Below are positions 1 through 9,703 of a DNA stretch of 64,000 bases, piece by piece; the first letter of the stretch is position 1, and each line of letters begins with the position of its first letter. The DNA comes from WRHT01 sp031550525 (GTDB lineage Bacteria; Desulfobacterota; Desulfovibrionia; Desulfovibrionales; Desulfovibrionaceae). The DNA lies in assembly GCA_031550525.1 (NCBI GenBank), contig JAVBON010000014.1, forward strand, positions 1 to 64,000, in the 5' to 3' direction. A program made the translations under genes and the position numbers. A model generated the notes under the pieces. It saw only the letters and a list, made by a program, of their open reading frames with translations, ran no database searches and was not told where the DNA came from.

Positions 1-813
1 CATGGGCTGCACGCCGATGTTGCGGAAGGCCGAACCGCACAGAACCGGGGTTACGTTGCGGGCCAAGGTGGCCTTGCGCACGCAGGTGCGGATTTCATCA
101 GTGGTGAGCTCTTCGCCACCGAGGTACTTTTCCAGAAGGACTTCGTCTTCCTCAGCCACGGCGTCAAGCATGGCGGCGCGCATTTCGTCGAACTGTTTTT
201 GCAGTGCGGCCGGCACTTCACCGTACACGGGTTCGGCGCCCTTGTTCTGCTTGTCAAAGGTAATGGCTTTGCCTTCAATAAGGTCTACCACGCCTTCGAA
301 CAGGTCTTCATTGCCGATGGGAATCTGCAGAATCACGGGCTTGGCCTTCAGTCGGTCGCGGATCATGTCCACGCAGCGGAAGAAGTTGGCGCCGATGCGG
401 TCCATCTTGTTCACGAAACAAACGCGGGGCACGCCGTAGCGGTCGGCCTGGCGCCACACGGTTTCAGACTGGGGCTCAACCCCGGCCACGGCGTCAAACA
501 CGGCCACGGCGCCGTCAAGCACGCGCAGGGAGCGTTCCACTTCCATGGTGAAGTCCACGTGGCCCGGCGTGTCGATGATGTTCAGTTGGTGGTCGCGCCA
601 GTAGCAGGTGGTGGCGGCGGAGGTGATGGTGATGCCGCGCTCTTGCTCTTGCTCCATCCAGTCCATGGTGGCCTGGCCGTCGTGGGTTTCGCCCAGTTTA
701 TGGGAAACGCCGGTGTAATAAAGTATACGCTCGGTGGTGGTAGTCTTGCCGGCGTCAATATGCGCCATAATGCCAAAGTTACGCTGGTCTTTGAGAGGTG
801 TTGTTCTGGACAC
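1..813 (-). CDS. fusA: Elongation factor G, N-terminal part (cut by window edge)
   Basis: Translocation GTPase of the ribosome; 271 N-terminal codons are visible and the gene runs off the left edge. The protein starts with a GTG codon at 813 (MSRTTPLKDQRNFG), chosen because CAGGAG lies 6 nt upstream and because it gives the standard EF-G N-terminus. GTPase motifs are plain: AHIDAGKTT (G1), RGIT (G2), DTPGH (G3) and NKMDR (G4). It is the third gene of the str operon, 14 nt after rpsG, as in most bacteria. The start is not ATG, so ATG-only gene calling would miss it. Confidence 0.97.
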   Translation of the reverse strand, partial: MSRTTPLKDQRNFGIMAHIDAGKTTTTERILYYTGVSHKLGETHDGQATMDWMEQEQERGITITSAATTCYWRDHQLNIIDTPGHVDFTMEVERSLRVLDGAVAVFDAVAGVEPQSETVWRQADRYGVPRVCFVNKMDRIGANFFRCVDMIRDRLKAKPVILQIPIGNEDLFEGVVDLIEGKAITFDKQNKGAEPVYGEVPAALQKQFDEMRAAMLDAVAEEDEVLLEKYLGGEELTTDEIRTCVRKATLARNVTPVLCGSAFRNIGVQPM

Positions 814-827
814 TATAAACTCCTGAA

Positions 828-1298
828 CTACCAGCGGTAATGGGCGAACGCCTTGTTGGCGTCGGCCATGCGGTGGGTATCTTCACGCTTTTTCACAGCG
901 CCACCGCGGTTGTTATAAGCATCCACCAGTTCGGCGGACAGTTTGTTTACCATGCCTTTTTCACCGCGGGCACGGGCATAGTTGATCAGCCAGCGCAAAG
1001 CCAGCGACACTTGCCTGTCTGGGCGAACATCCATGGGCACCTGGTAAGTGGCGCCGCCAACACGGCGGGATTTTACTTCCATAAAAGGCTTGACGTTATC
1101 AATGGCCTTTTCAAAAGCCTTGATAGGCTCTTCGCTGGTTTTTTCAGCAAGCTGCTGAACGGCGGAATAGAAAATTTTCTCGGCAATGCCTTTCTTACCA
1201 TCGTACATAAGACGGTTGATAAAACGGGCAGCCAAACGACTGTTAAACACCGGATCCGGGAGAACTTCCCTCTTCGGTATTGGACCTTTGCGGGGCAT
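828..1298 (-). CDS. rpsG: 30S ribosomal protein S7
   Basis: Small-subunit protein that nucleates assembly of the 16S rRNA 3' major domain. The 156 residues match the normal S7 length, starting MPRKGPIPKREVLPDP and ending AFAHYRW. AGGAG stands 6 nt before the ATG. It lies between rpsL and fusA in the conserved S12-S7-EF-G order, and in E. coli S7 represses its own operon; whether this holds here cannot be seen. Confidence 0.98.
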   Translation of the reverse strand: MPRKGPIPKREVLPDPVFNSRLAARFINRLMYDGKKGIAEKIFYSAVQQLAEKTSEEPIKAFEKAIDNVKPFMEVKSRRVGGATYQVPMDVRPDRQVSLALRWLINYARARGEKGMVNKLSAELVDAYNNRGGAVKKREDTHRMADANKAFAHYRW

Positions 1299-1326
1299 TG
1301 GACACTCCTGCTTTATTAATAATTAA

Positions 1327-1411
1327 GACGCCGCTCCGGCTGCGCCGGTGACAGGCACCGGCAAAAAGCGGCGTCAGAACAGCCTTGGGCGCGCGGCAAT
1401 ACCGCGCGCCC
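1327..1411. other. Two strong hairpins between rpsL and rpsG
   Basis: A nested palindrome has a 9-bp outer arm (1327-1335 with 1367-1375) and a 7-bp inner arm (1344-1350 with 1356-1362). Next to it is a 10-bp perfect GC stem (1387-1396 with 1402-1411, loop CAATA). Neither is followed by a U-run in the operon direction, so they look like processing, stability or translational control structures inside the str operon transcript rather than terminators. Confidence 0.6.
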
Positions 1412-1434
1412 GGCAAAATTTTACAATAATATGC

Positions 1435-1806
1435 CTATTTGGGGCGCTTGGCGCCGTACTTGGAGCGGCTCTTGCGGCGATCGGCAACGCCGGAGGTATC
1501 CAAGGTACCACGCACTATGTGGTAGCGCACGCCGGGAAGGTCTTTTACGCGGCCGCCGCGGATCATTACCACGGAGTGTTCCTGCAGGTTATGGCCTTCG
1601 CCCGGAATATAGGCGCTTACTTCCATACCGTTGCTAAGGCGCACGCGGGCCACTTTACGCAAAGCCGAGTTAGGCTTTTTGGGGGAGGTGGTGTACACGC
1701 GGGTGCACACGCCGCGGCGCTGGGGGCAGGCTTGGAGAGCCGGGGTTTTTTTGCGTTTTTCCAACGCTTTACGCTCATGGCGAATCAACTGGTTGATGGT
1801 GGGCAT
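1435..1806 (-). CDS. rpsL: 30S ribosomal protein S12
   Basis: Decoding-centre protein of the small subunit, 123 aa, first gene of the str operon. The universally conserved loops are present: PKKPNSALRKVARVRL, where the lysine after PKKPNSALR belongs to the streptomycin-resistance region in model bacteria, and YIPGEGHNLQEHSVV, followed by RGGRVKDLPGVRYH. GGAGGAG lies 7 nt before the ATG. Nothing in the sequence suggests a resistance substitution. Confidence 0.98.
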   Translation of the reverse strand: MPTINQLIRHERKALEKRKKTPALQACPQRRGVCTRVYTTSPKKPNSALRKVARVRLSNGMEVSAYIPGEGHNLQEHSVVMIRGGRVKDLPGVRYHIVRGTLDTSGVADRRKSRSKYGAKRPK

Positions 1807-2258
1807 TCAAGCTCCTCCGCTATAATTTTTAAGGCTTTTAAAAACGGAATAAAAACCGCTACTCGCCTGTATTATTCAGGCGGGCTGCGACAAAGGCGAC
1901 ATGCAACAGGGTGTTGGCAACTCAAAAACCCTTTATTGCCGCTAAAATCAACAAAGCAGTGTTACTTAATCCAGTGCCGCGAGTATGTCAAGCGTGGTAA
2001 AAAGAAATATGAGTTTTATTCCGGCATTTTTATAAGTGTAGCTTTTTATCAATATAATTATAGTACTGCAAGCCCTGTTTACGGCAATGCCAAAATTGCG
2101 TAAAACCCTCAACCTGGCGCTGGCTTTGACTTTGACTGTAAGTTGCCCCAAAAGGTAGTACTTGGGGCCAAGGTTGACCGGCCAAACGCCTGCTGATAGA
2201 TTGCGATTTATTTTATCAGTTACCTGCCCTTATATCAAAAACTATGCGGGAGTCCTCA
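1807..2258. other. Divergent intergenic region, rpsL / alpha-2-macroglobulin
   Basis: About 450 nt without a supportable gene. It must carry the str operon promoter (minus) and the promoter of the macroglobulin gene (plus). A small hairpin (1864-1869 with 1877-1882) would lie in the 5' leader of rpsL. The middle part (2000-2060) is AT-rich. Confidence 0.6.
2174..2202 (+). promoter_or_regulatory. Candidate sigma70 promoter of the macroglobulin gene
   Basis: TTGACC (2174-2179), a 17-nt spacer, then TAGATT (2197-2202), about 57 nt upstream of the preferred start. The -35 is 5 of 6 and the -10 is 4 of 6 to consensus. Prediction from sequence only. Confidence 0.4.
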
Positions 2259-5200
2259 ATGAGCGACCAAAATAACAATTCGCAACCCACTACCGAAAAG
2301 CCCACCAAGCCCGCCCTGCTCGCCAGGCTGAAAAGCTTGATGAATAAACCCTTCGCCGCGCCTGCCCTTGGCCTTATCTTAATAGCAGGTCTTGTAATCG
2401 GCTGGCGCGTGCAGGTTTACCTTGAGGAGCAGCGTGTTATAAAGACGGATAGCGAGCCGGCCGCGCAGCTTTTGCGCGATGATGCGGCAAAACCCAAAGA
2501 CCCGCGCCTTTTCGCCAAGGTTGAATACAACCTGCGCAGTTACACCAAAGACGATACCACGCGGGCGGCCGCCAAAATAACCCTGCGCGTGGACGATAAC
2601 GCCTGCCGCGAATATTACGGCAAAGACGGCATCACGCAGTGCAAAAACAACTGGGATTTTCTGGATCCGGACAAATCCGGCTGGTCCTCAAGCCCCTCCC
2701 TTGAAGGCGAGTGGAGCTTTAAGGAAGAAGACGCCCGCTACACCGCAACCTTTGATTTTAACCAGGATCAGCTCAAACCCGGCCAGAAGTACGCTTTTTC
2801 CGTGCCAGGCAAGCTTGGCGACAAGGTGACCCTGTCCAAGTATGATGCGGTCTTCAGCACTGCCCCCTTTGAGCTTTCGATAAATTCCTGGACTTTTAAC
2901 GTGGACCCGCAAGACCCGCGTAAATGCATAATAAGCGGGCAGGTGAAATCGCCTTACGCCTTTGACAAGGAAAGTTTTACCCAAAACATGCGTACCGAGG
3001 CGCTGGGCAACATGCAGTTGGGCAGCCCCGAGCTTATTTTCGCCCAAGACGGGCGCAGCGTTGTCATCAATATTAATGTTACTAAATTGCCAGACACCAC
3101 CTCGCCTGTGCGCCTGCATCTGCAAAGCGGCATCAAACGCACGGGGGCCAGCGACATGACAAGCAAAGTTACCAGTTCCGGCGTAAATGTGCCGGGGGTG
3201 GACGTATTTGTCAGCCTCTCCGGCGTGCAGAACTTTGTAAGCACCGACGACGACCTGATCAGCCGCCAGGTGCTGGCGCTGGAGTTCACTCGCCCCGTAA
3301 AAGTGCAGGATGTTTATAAAAGCACCAAAGCCGTTGTGTTGCCCACTTATGCCAACAATGACGACCAAAAGAACAAACGTGCCAGCACCTGGACCAACTA
3401 CACCCCGTCTTCCAAGGTAGTGCGTGACGCCTTGGCCGGGCGCGGGCTCAATGGCCTTGAGCTTACGCCCATATATACGCCGGATGAGTACAGCACCGTG
3501 GTTTCTTTTACCTATTCGGCGGCTCCAGGCTATTTTTATCTGCAAAACCCCGGCGGTTCGGCCAGCGTAACCCCTTACAGCCTCTCCGGCTTTGACCGCA
3601 TACTCTCAGTGCCCCGCATGGAGCCGGAACTGCGCATTATGCAGCAGGGCAACATACTCAGCCTTAACGGCTCCAAAAAACTGGCGCTATTCTCCCGCGC
3701 GCTGGATAAGGTTAACGTAAACGTATCTCGCGTGCGCCCTGAGTATGTGAGCCTGCTTATCACCCAAACCGACGGCGTGCTCGCCAACCCCGAGTTTAAC
3801 TGGGAAAGCCGTGTGGAAATGCTGGATCTTAGCGAGCAGCTTGCACTCTCGTACAAACCTGCGCATACAGCCGGTAACGAGCCGGACTACCACGCCCTTG
3901 ATCTGACGCCCCTGCTCAGAAACAACGGCAAAGGCATTTTCCTGATCAACCTTGAAGGGTACATGGGCAAATCGCATAAAAACAGCGATACCCGCTTCCT
4001 TCTGCTCACCGATCTGGGCCTGAACATAAAACAGGCCTCCACTGGCGAGCGCACTGTTTTTGTAAGCTCCTTTGCGGGCGGCGGCCCCATTGCCGATGTT
4101 ATGGTTGAAGTCATGGGGCGTAACGGTCTGCCCGTATTCTCAGGCAGAACCAATGCCGAAGGGGCGGTCAAAATACCCTCCCTTTCAGGCTTTGGCCGTG
4201 AAAAACGCCCGGTCGCCATTGTTGCCAGAAAAGGCAGCGACTTTACCTATATGCCCATTGACGACCATACCCGCATGGTCTCCACCTCGCAGTTCCCAGA
4301 AACTCAGGGGCGCATGGTTGAGGCGGGCGGCATAAGCGCCTTTGTATTTAGCGAGCGCGGCATTTTCAAGCCAGGTGAGGAATTGCGCTTTGGCGCACTG
4401 CTTAAATCCACAAGTTGGGATTCCGCCAAGCTCAAGGGCCTGCCGGTAAACGCCGTACTCACCAACCCGCGCGGCACAAAGGTTTACGAAAAAAAACATA
4501 CGCAAGATGAAACCGGCCTGCTTGCCATAACCATACCCACGCAGGAGACCGACCCCACCGGGCGCTATAACCTGGACATTTACCTGGATAAACGCCACTT
4601 GGGCTCAGCCCAGGTGCAACTGGAAGAATTCCAGCCGGACAACCTTAAAGTAATAACCAGTTTTAAAAACGTAACAGCGGCGCAAATGCGCAAGGGCTGG
4701 GTGCTGCCGCAAGATCTGCGCGGCCTGGTGCAGGTGGAAAACCTGTACGGTACTGCAGCGGTGGATAACCGGGTGGAGGCCTCCGTCACCCTCAACCCCA
4801 CGCGCATGTCCTTCAGTCAGTACAGCGACTATCGCTTCTTCGACCCCGGCAACAACGCTCAGTATTATGAAAACCAACTCGGCACCGCCACTACCGACGA
4901 AAAAGGCGAGGCCGAATTCCCCTTGGGCATGGAGCGTTACAACAGCGGCACCTACCGCCTTACCTTGCAGGCGCAGGCCTTTGAAACCGGAGGCGGGCGC
5001 GGGGTTACATCCTCCTCTTCCGTGCTGGTTTCTCCGCACAAAACAATCGTGGGCTGGAAGAGCAGCGCGAAATTGAACTTTGTTGCTGTTAACTCCAGAG
5101 CCGACGTATCCTTTATAGCCATAGACAACACTCTGGCCCAAACCGAGCTTAACGGGCTGGAACTGGTTATTGACGAAGTTGAGTACGTGGCCTCACTGGT

Positions 5201-8200
5201 GCGCGACAACTCCGGCCGCTACCGTTACGACAAGGTGCGCAAGCTCAAGCCCGTAATGAAGCGCAGTGTAAGCGTGGGCAAAAGCGGCCTGCACATCCCC
5301 CTGCCCACCGGCACTACCGGCGAATTTGAAGTAAGCCTGCTGGATGGCGGCGGCCTTACCCGCTGCAACCTTGGCTATGTAGTGGCAGGCGGCAGCCAGC
5401 GCCGCTTCGGCCTGGAGCGTGACGCCACCTTGCGTGTGCATCTGGACAAAACCGAGTACAACGGCGGGGAGAATATGCAAGTATTCATCAGCGCGCCTTA
5501 TGCCGGTTCTGGCCTCATCACTCTTGAAAGCGACAAGGTTCTCAGCCACCATTGGTTTACGGCAACCACCAGCGACTCAGTGCAAAACCTGCCGGTTCCG
5601 GCCGGGTTTGAAGGGCGCGGCTTTGTCAGTGTATCCATGGTGCGCGATATTCATTCCGACGCCGTGCACAGCACGCCTTACACCTATGCCATTGCGCCTT
5701 TCATAGCCAATATAGAAAAGCGCGATCTTAAAGTAACACTTGATGCCCCGGCGCTGGTGCGCCCCGGCGATACTCTTAACATGCGCGTTACGGCCGAAAA
5801 ACCAGGCAAAGCCATAGTATACGCCGTAAGCGAAGGCATTTTACAGCTTACGAGCTACAAAACCCCGTCGCCTCTTACCTACTTTCTGAAGCAAAACCCG
5901 CTCAGCGTTTCCACCATGCAAAACTGGGATCTGCTGATGCCGGAATTCTATCTTATGAATCCATCCGCCTTTGGCGGCGACTATGAAATGGCCGCCTCCA
6001 TGGCCTCGCGCCTTAACCCCTTCCGCCGTAAATCAGAGCCATCGGTAGTTTACTGGTCCGGCCTGGTGGACGTTGGCCCAAGCGGCGCCACGCTGGAATG
6101 GGAGGTGCCCGCCTACTTTAACGGCGCTTTGCGCATAATGGCCGTTGCCGCCGGAGCCTCCGGCGTTGGCGAAAGCTCTCGCAGCGTAACTGTGCGCGGC
6201 CCGCTTGTAATCACGCCCGATCTGCCGGTGGCGGTTGCCCCCGGAGACGAGTTTGAAGTAACCGCCGCCATTGCCAACAACGTCGATGATAGCGGAAATG
6301 ACTTGAAAATAGATGTAAAGGTCGAATTGGACGAAGGCCTGGAGTTTGTGCGTAAGCCCTTGGACAGCATAAATGTGGATGAAGGGCGCGAGGGCAAGGC
6401 GGTTTTCCGCCTTAAAGCCACCCAGCGCCTTGGCGAATCCATAGTAAAAGTAACCGCTACAACCGCTTTTGGCGGGCAGGAAATTGTGGTTAAACGCCCT
6501 GTTTCCCTTTCAGTCCGCCCTGCCTCGCCACGCATGAGCAGCTTTAAGGCCGGTTTTGTGAAAGGCAAGGATCAGGTTGTGCCTGTTGGCCGCAGCCTCT
6601 ACCCGCAGTACGCGCAAACCGAGGCCAGCCTCTCCGGCTTGCCCCTGCCCATGCTGGACGGGCTTTCCGGCTTCCTCACACGTTTCCCGCACGGTTGTAC
6701 CGAGCAAATTCTCAGCGCGGCCTTCCCTTACGCCCTGCTGAACAAATCGCCGGAACTCCTGCCCGTGCCGCGCGGCCTTACCCCTGCTCAATTACGCGCG
6801 CGCTCGGAACAAGCCATAGAAAAAGGCATGGTCACTCTGCTTGAGCGCCAGGTAGTGCCGGGCCGCTTCTCACTCTGGCCCTATGAGCGCGGCGGCTATT
6901 CCTTCCTCACTCCATACGCGCTTGATTACCTCTTGAGCGCCAAAGAGGCCGGGTACAAAGTGCCGGATGATCTCTTCAGGTCAGCCCAGCAAGAGACTCT
7001 CTCGCTTCTGCAAAGCACCCCGCGCAGCTATGATGCCTTGAGCACCGTAAGCTACGCGGCCTGGGTTTACACCCGTTCAGGCCAAACCTTCACCGGGCTG
7101 CCGCAACTGGTTAAAAACCTTGATACCAACCTTAAAAATTGGCGGCAGGAACCGGCAGCCGCCCTGCTTGCCGCCTGCTATCAAATGATGCAGCAAAGCA
7201 AAGAAGCCGCCGACATACTCAAAGACGTGAAAGCTATAGACCCGACGGGCAAGAGCCACCCCTACAGCGGCTGGTTTTTCTGCCGCCTGTGGGACAACAG
7301 CCTCATGCTCAGCGTTATAGCCCGCCATTTCCCAGAGCGCCTTAACGATCTGGAAAGTAAAAAGGCTCTGGTATATGTAATAAACGACATTGCGGCCAAC
7401 GCCTATACAACCCCCAGCGCGGTACAGGCAGTGCGCGGCATTGCCGATTACGCCGCCTCCAATATGGAAAACAAGGCCGCCCTTGAGCTTACCGCCCTTG
7501 ACGCCAATCAGAAGGCCCTGCAAGAGCAGGCCGTGGGCGAGCTGGTAAAACGCCTTACCCTGGGCAACGAAGCCTCCAGCTTCCGCTTTGCCGGAGCCGA
7601 AGGCCTGTACTGGCAGATCAGCACCGATGGCTTTGATCTCAAGCCGCAACCCGCGCAAGCCAAAAAGCTGGTGGTAAAAACGCGCTACATCCCAGCCAAA
7701 GGGCAGGCTCTGGAAGATTTGGCCCAAGGCGATGAAGTATACGTGCTGCTTACGGCCAGCAGCACTGAGGCGCTGGATAACGTTGCCATAACCTCCCTCA
7801 TACCCGGCGGGTTTGAAATGGTTATAAGCAAGGGCGGCCAGATTGTGGGCGGCGGAGCCTCGGGCAGCGGCCACGCCGAATATGACGAAGAAGACGGTGG
7901 AGAGTACGACGAAGAGTATGAAGAAGGCGAAGAATCCGAAGAAGATGAATACGAGGGCGAAGTGGCCTGGAGCATAGACAGCCCCGCAGCCTACCCCAAC
8001 GCCGCGCATATGCGCGACGTGCAGCAGATGCTCTCTGAAGCCGGCCTTAACGGCACACCCATGGAACTGGTGCACGTCGAGCGCCGCGAAGACCGCATGG
8101 TTGCTTACACCTCCCTGGGCACGCAAGACCGTGTGTTCATCTACCGCATCAAGGCCATAAACAAGGGCAAGTTTACCCTGCCCAGCGTTTTCGCCGAGGC

Positions 8201-8258
8201 CCTCTACGACCCAGACGCCCGCGCCAACACCACGGCCGACGTTATTGAAGTAAAGTAA
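2259..8258 (+). CDS. Membrane-anchored bacterial alpha-2-macroglobulin
   Basis: Very large protein (1999 aa from the start at 2259; an in-frame ATG at 2244 is rejected because GCGGGAG lies between the two). Bacterial alpha-2-macroglobulins trap attacking proteases in the periplasm. A basic N-terminus is followed by one hydrophobic segment (about residues 31-50), so it should be an inner-membrane-anchored periplasmic protein, not a lipoprotein. The thioester motif is intact: Cys1480-T-E-Q1483 in HGCTEQ, followed by an alpha-helical thioester-type domain. Near the C-terminus (about 1872-1905) is a low-complexity Asp/Glu/Tyr stretch. It is longer than E. coli YfhM (about 1650 aa). Its usual partner pbpC is present but 8 kb away. 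Confidence 0.9.
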   Translation: MSDQNNNSQPTTEKPTKPALLARLKSLMNKPFAAPALGLILIAGLVIGWRVQVYLEEQRVIKTDSEPAAQLLRDDAAKPKDPRLFAKVEYNLRSYTKDDTTRAAAKITLRVDDNACREYYGKDGITQCKNNWDFLDPDKSGWSSSPSLEGEWSFKEEDARYTATFDFNQDQLKPGQKYAFSVPGKLGDKVTLSKYDAVFSTAPFELSINSWTFNVDPQDPRKCIISGQVKSPYAFDKESFTQNMRTEALGNMQLGSPELIFAQDGRSVVININVTKLPDTTSPVRLHLQSGIKRTGASDMTSKVTSSGVNVPGVDVFVSLSGVQNFVSTDDDLISRQVLALEFTRPVKVQDVYKSTKAVVLPTYANNDDQKNKRASTWTNYTPSSKVVRDALAGRGLNGLELTPIYTPDEYSTVVSFTYSAAPGYFYLQNPGGSASVTPYSLSGFDRILSVPRMEPELRIMQQGNILSLNGSKKLALFSRALDKVNVNVSRVRPEYVSLLITQTDGVLANPEFNWESRVEMLDLSEQLALSYKPAHTAGNEPDYHALDLTPLLRNNGKGIFLINLEGYMGKSHKNSDTRFLLLTDLGLNIKQASTGERTVFVSSFAGGGPIADVMVEVMGRNGLPVFSGRTNAEGAVKIPSLSGFGREKRPVAIVARKGSDFTYMPIDDHTRMVSTSQFPETQGRMVEAGGISAFVFSERGIFKPGEELRFGALLKSTSWDSAKLKGLPVNAVLTNPRGTKVYEKKHTQDETGLLAITIPTQETDPTGRYNLDIYLDKRHLGSAQVQLEEFQPDNLKVITSFKNVTAAQMRKGWVLPQDLRGLVQVENLYGTAAVDNRVEASVTLNPTRMSFSQYSDYRFFDPGNNAQYYENQLGTATTDEKGEAEFPLGMERYNSGTYRLTLQAQAFETGGGRGVTSSSSVLVSPHKTIVGWKSSAKLNFVAVNSRADVSFIAIDNTLAQTELNGLELVIDEVEYVASLVRDNSGRYRYDKVRKLKPVMKRSVSVGKSGLHIPLPTGTTGEFEVSLLDGGGLTRCNLGYVVAGGSQRRFGLERDATLRVHLDKTEYNGGENMQVFISAPYAGSGLITLESDKVLSHHWFTATTSDSVQNLPVPAGFEGRGFVSVSMVRDIHSDAVHSTPYTYAIAPFIANIEKRDLKVTLDAPALVRPGDTLNMRVTAEKPGKAIVYAVSEGILQLTSYKTPSPLTYFLKQNPLSVSTMQNWDLLMPEFYLMNPSAFGGDYEMAASMASRLNPFRRKSEPSVVYWSGLVDVGPSGATLEWEVPAYFNGALRIMAVAAGASGVGESSRSVTVRGPLVITPDLPVAVAPGDEFEVTAAIANNVDDSGNDLKIDVKVELDEGLEFVRKPLDSINVDEGREGKAVFRLKATQRLGESIVKVTATTAFGGQEIVVKRPVSLSVRPASPRMSSFKAGFVKGKDQVVPVGRSLYPQYAQTEASLSGLPLPMLDGLSGFLTRFPHGCTEQILSAAFPYALLNKSPELLPVPRGLTPAQLRARSEQAIEKGMVTLLERQVVPGRFSLWPYERGGYSFLTPYALDYLLSAKEAGYKVPDDLFRSAQQETLSLLQSTPRSYDALSTVSYAAWVYTRSGQTFTGLPQLVKNLDTNLKNWRQEPAAALLAACYQMMQQSKEAADILKDVKAIDPTGKSHPYSGWFFCRLWDNSLMLSVIARHFPERLNDLESKKALVYVINDIAANAYTTPSAVQAVRGIADYAASNMENKAALELTALDANQKALQEQAVGELVKRLTLGNEASSFRFAGAEGLYWQISTDGFDLKPQPAQAKKLVVKTRYIPAKGQALEDLAQGDEVYVLLTASSTEALDNVAITSLIPGGFEMVISKGGQIVGGGASGSGHAEYDEEDGGEYDEEYEEGEESEEDEYEGEVAWSIDSPAAYPNAAHMRDVQQMLSEAGLNGTPMELVHVERREDRMVAYTSLGTQDRVFIYRIKAINKGKFTLPSVFAEALYDPDARANTTADVIEVK

Positions 8259-8290
8259 GTAATAACAAATTAAGTTGTTAGGAGCATGCC

Positions 8291-9679
8291 TTGAATATAG
8301 TAACCCGTTTTGCACCAAGTCCAACAGGCCATTTGCACATAGGCGGAGCCCGCACGGCTATTTTCTGCTGGCTGCTGGCCCGCCACTTCGGCGGTAAATT
8401 CCTGTTGCGCATAGAAGATACCGATGTGGAGCGCTCCAAGCAGGAATATACCGATTCCATACTGGCCTCCATGAAGTGGCTTGGGCTGGATTGGGACGGC
8501 GAGCCCATCTATCAGACGCAAAGGCTGGATATATACAACCAGTATGTGGATAAACTGCTGGAAAGCGGCCACGCTTACTGGTGCGAATGCTCGGCGGAAG
8601 AAGTTGAAGCCATGCGCGAAGAGGCGCGAGCGCAGGGCGGCAAGCCGCGTTACAACGGGCGCTGCCGCGAAAAAAATCTGGGGCCCGGCCCCGGCAGGGC
8701 GGTGCGCCTTAAAGCGCCGCTGGAAGGCCGCATTGCCTTTGAAGACATGGTAAAAGGCCACATAGCCTTTGACGCGCAAGAGCTTGACGATATGGTGCTG
8801 CGCCGCTCCGACGGCACGCCTACCTACAACATGGCCGTGGTGGTGGATGACGCCGTCATGAACATAACCCACGTTCTGCGCGGCGACGACCATGTAAACA
8901 ACACCCCCAAACAGATTCTCATTTATCAGGCCCTTGGGCTGAGCACGCCTATTTTCGGGCATGTGCCGATGATTCTGGGGCCGGACAGGCAGAAACTGTC
9001 AAAGCGCCATGGCGCTAAAGCCGTTATCGAATATGAAAAAGACGGTTTGCTGCCTGAAGCTCTGGTAAACTATCTGGCCCGTTTAAGCTGGTCGCATGGC
9101 GATCAGGAAATATTCAGCATTGAAGAACTGGCGCAGGCCTTTGACGGAACCAGCTTCAGCAGCTCGGCCGCCGGTTTTGACCCGGAAAAACTACAATGGG
9201 TAAACGCGCAGCACCTGCATAAAATAACTCCTGCCAGGCTGGCAGCGCTGCTGCTGCCCTTTGTGCGCGAGCAAGGCATGCAGGCCGATGCCGATGCCCT
9301 TGAAAAATTCGCCCCGCTCTTTCAAAGCCGGGCCGCCAACCTGGTAGATATGGCCACACAGCTTAAACTGGTGCTCACCCCTGCGGATCAACTGGAGTAT
9401 GACGCGGCAGCCGTAACTAAAGCCCTTACGGACGAAGGCAAAGGCCATGTGGCAAAACTGCGCGGGCTGTTCGCGGCTTTGCCCGCCTTCGGCAAAGAAA
9501 GCGCGCACGAGGCCTTGCAAGCTTACGTAAACGACAACGGCCTCAAGTTCAAACAGGTGGGGCCCGCTTTGCGTGTGGCCCTGCTGGGTGTAATGGGCGG
9601 GCCGGATTTGTCAGAGGTAATGGAAAAACTCGGGCGCGAAGAAACCTTGCGGCGCCTTGACCGCGCGCTCAGCCTGTAG
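8291..9679 (+). CDS. gltX: Glutamate--tRNA ligase
   Basis: Class I aminoacyl-tRNA synthetase that charges tRNA(Glu), 462 aa. The HIGH-type signature is at residues 14-19 (HLHIGG) within RFAPSPTGHLHIGGART, and the KMSKS-type motif KLSKRHGA is near residue 235. The start codon is TTG at 8291, preceded by TAGGAG; the ATG at 8286 is in another frame. Cysteines in the segment CECSAEEVEAM fit the zinc-binding region found in many GluRS. It follows the macroglobulin gene by 32 nt. Confidence 0.96.
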   Translation: MNIVTRFAPSPTGHLHIGGARTAIFCWLLARHFGGKFLLRIEDTDVERSKQEYTDSILASMKWLGLDWDGEPIYQTQRLDIYNQYVDKLLESGHAYWCECSAEEVEAMREEARAQGGKPRYNGRCREKNLGPGPGRAVRLKAPLEGRIAFEDMVKGHIAFDAQELDDMVLRRSDGTPTYNMAVVVDDAVMNITHVLRGDDHVNNTPKQILIYQALGLSTPIFGHVPMILGPDRQKLSKRHGAKAVIEYEKDGLLPEALVNYLARLSWSHGDQEIFSIEELAQAFDGTSFSSSAAGFDPEKLQWVNAQHLHKITPARLAALLLPFVREQGMQADADALEKFAPLFQSRAANLVDMATQLKLVLTPADQLEYDAAAVTKALTDEGKGHVAKLRGLFAALPAFGKESAHEALQAYVNDNGLKFKQVGPALRVALLGVMGGPDLSEVMEKLGREETLRRLDRALSL

Positions 9680-9703
9680 CTGATGCGTATAATGGAGAGT
9701 AGC

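Noticed and set aside
199..840. Plus-strand open frames opposite fusA and rpsG
   Set aside because: They are shadows of well-recognised minus-strand ribosomal genes; no ribosome sites and no family motifs.
1966..2151. 61-codon minus-strand frame upstream of rpsL
   Set aside because: Lies in an AT-rich promoter region, has no ribosome site and no recognisable composition.
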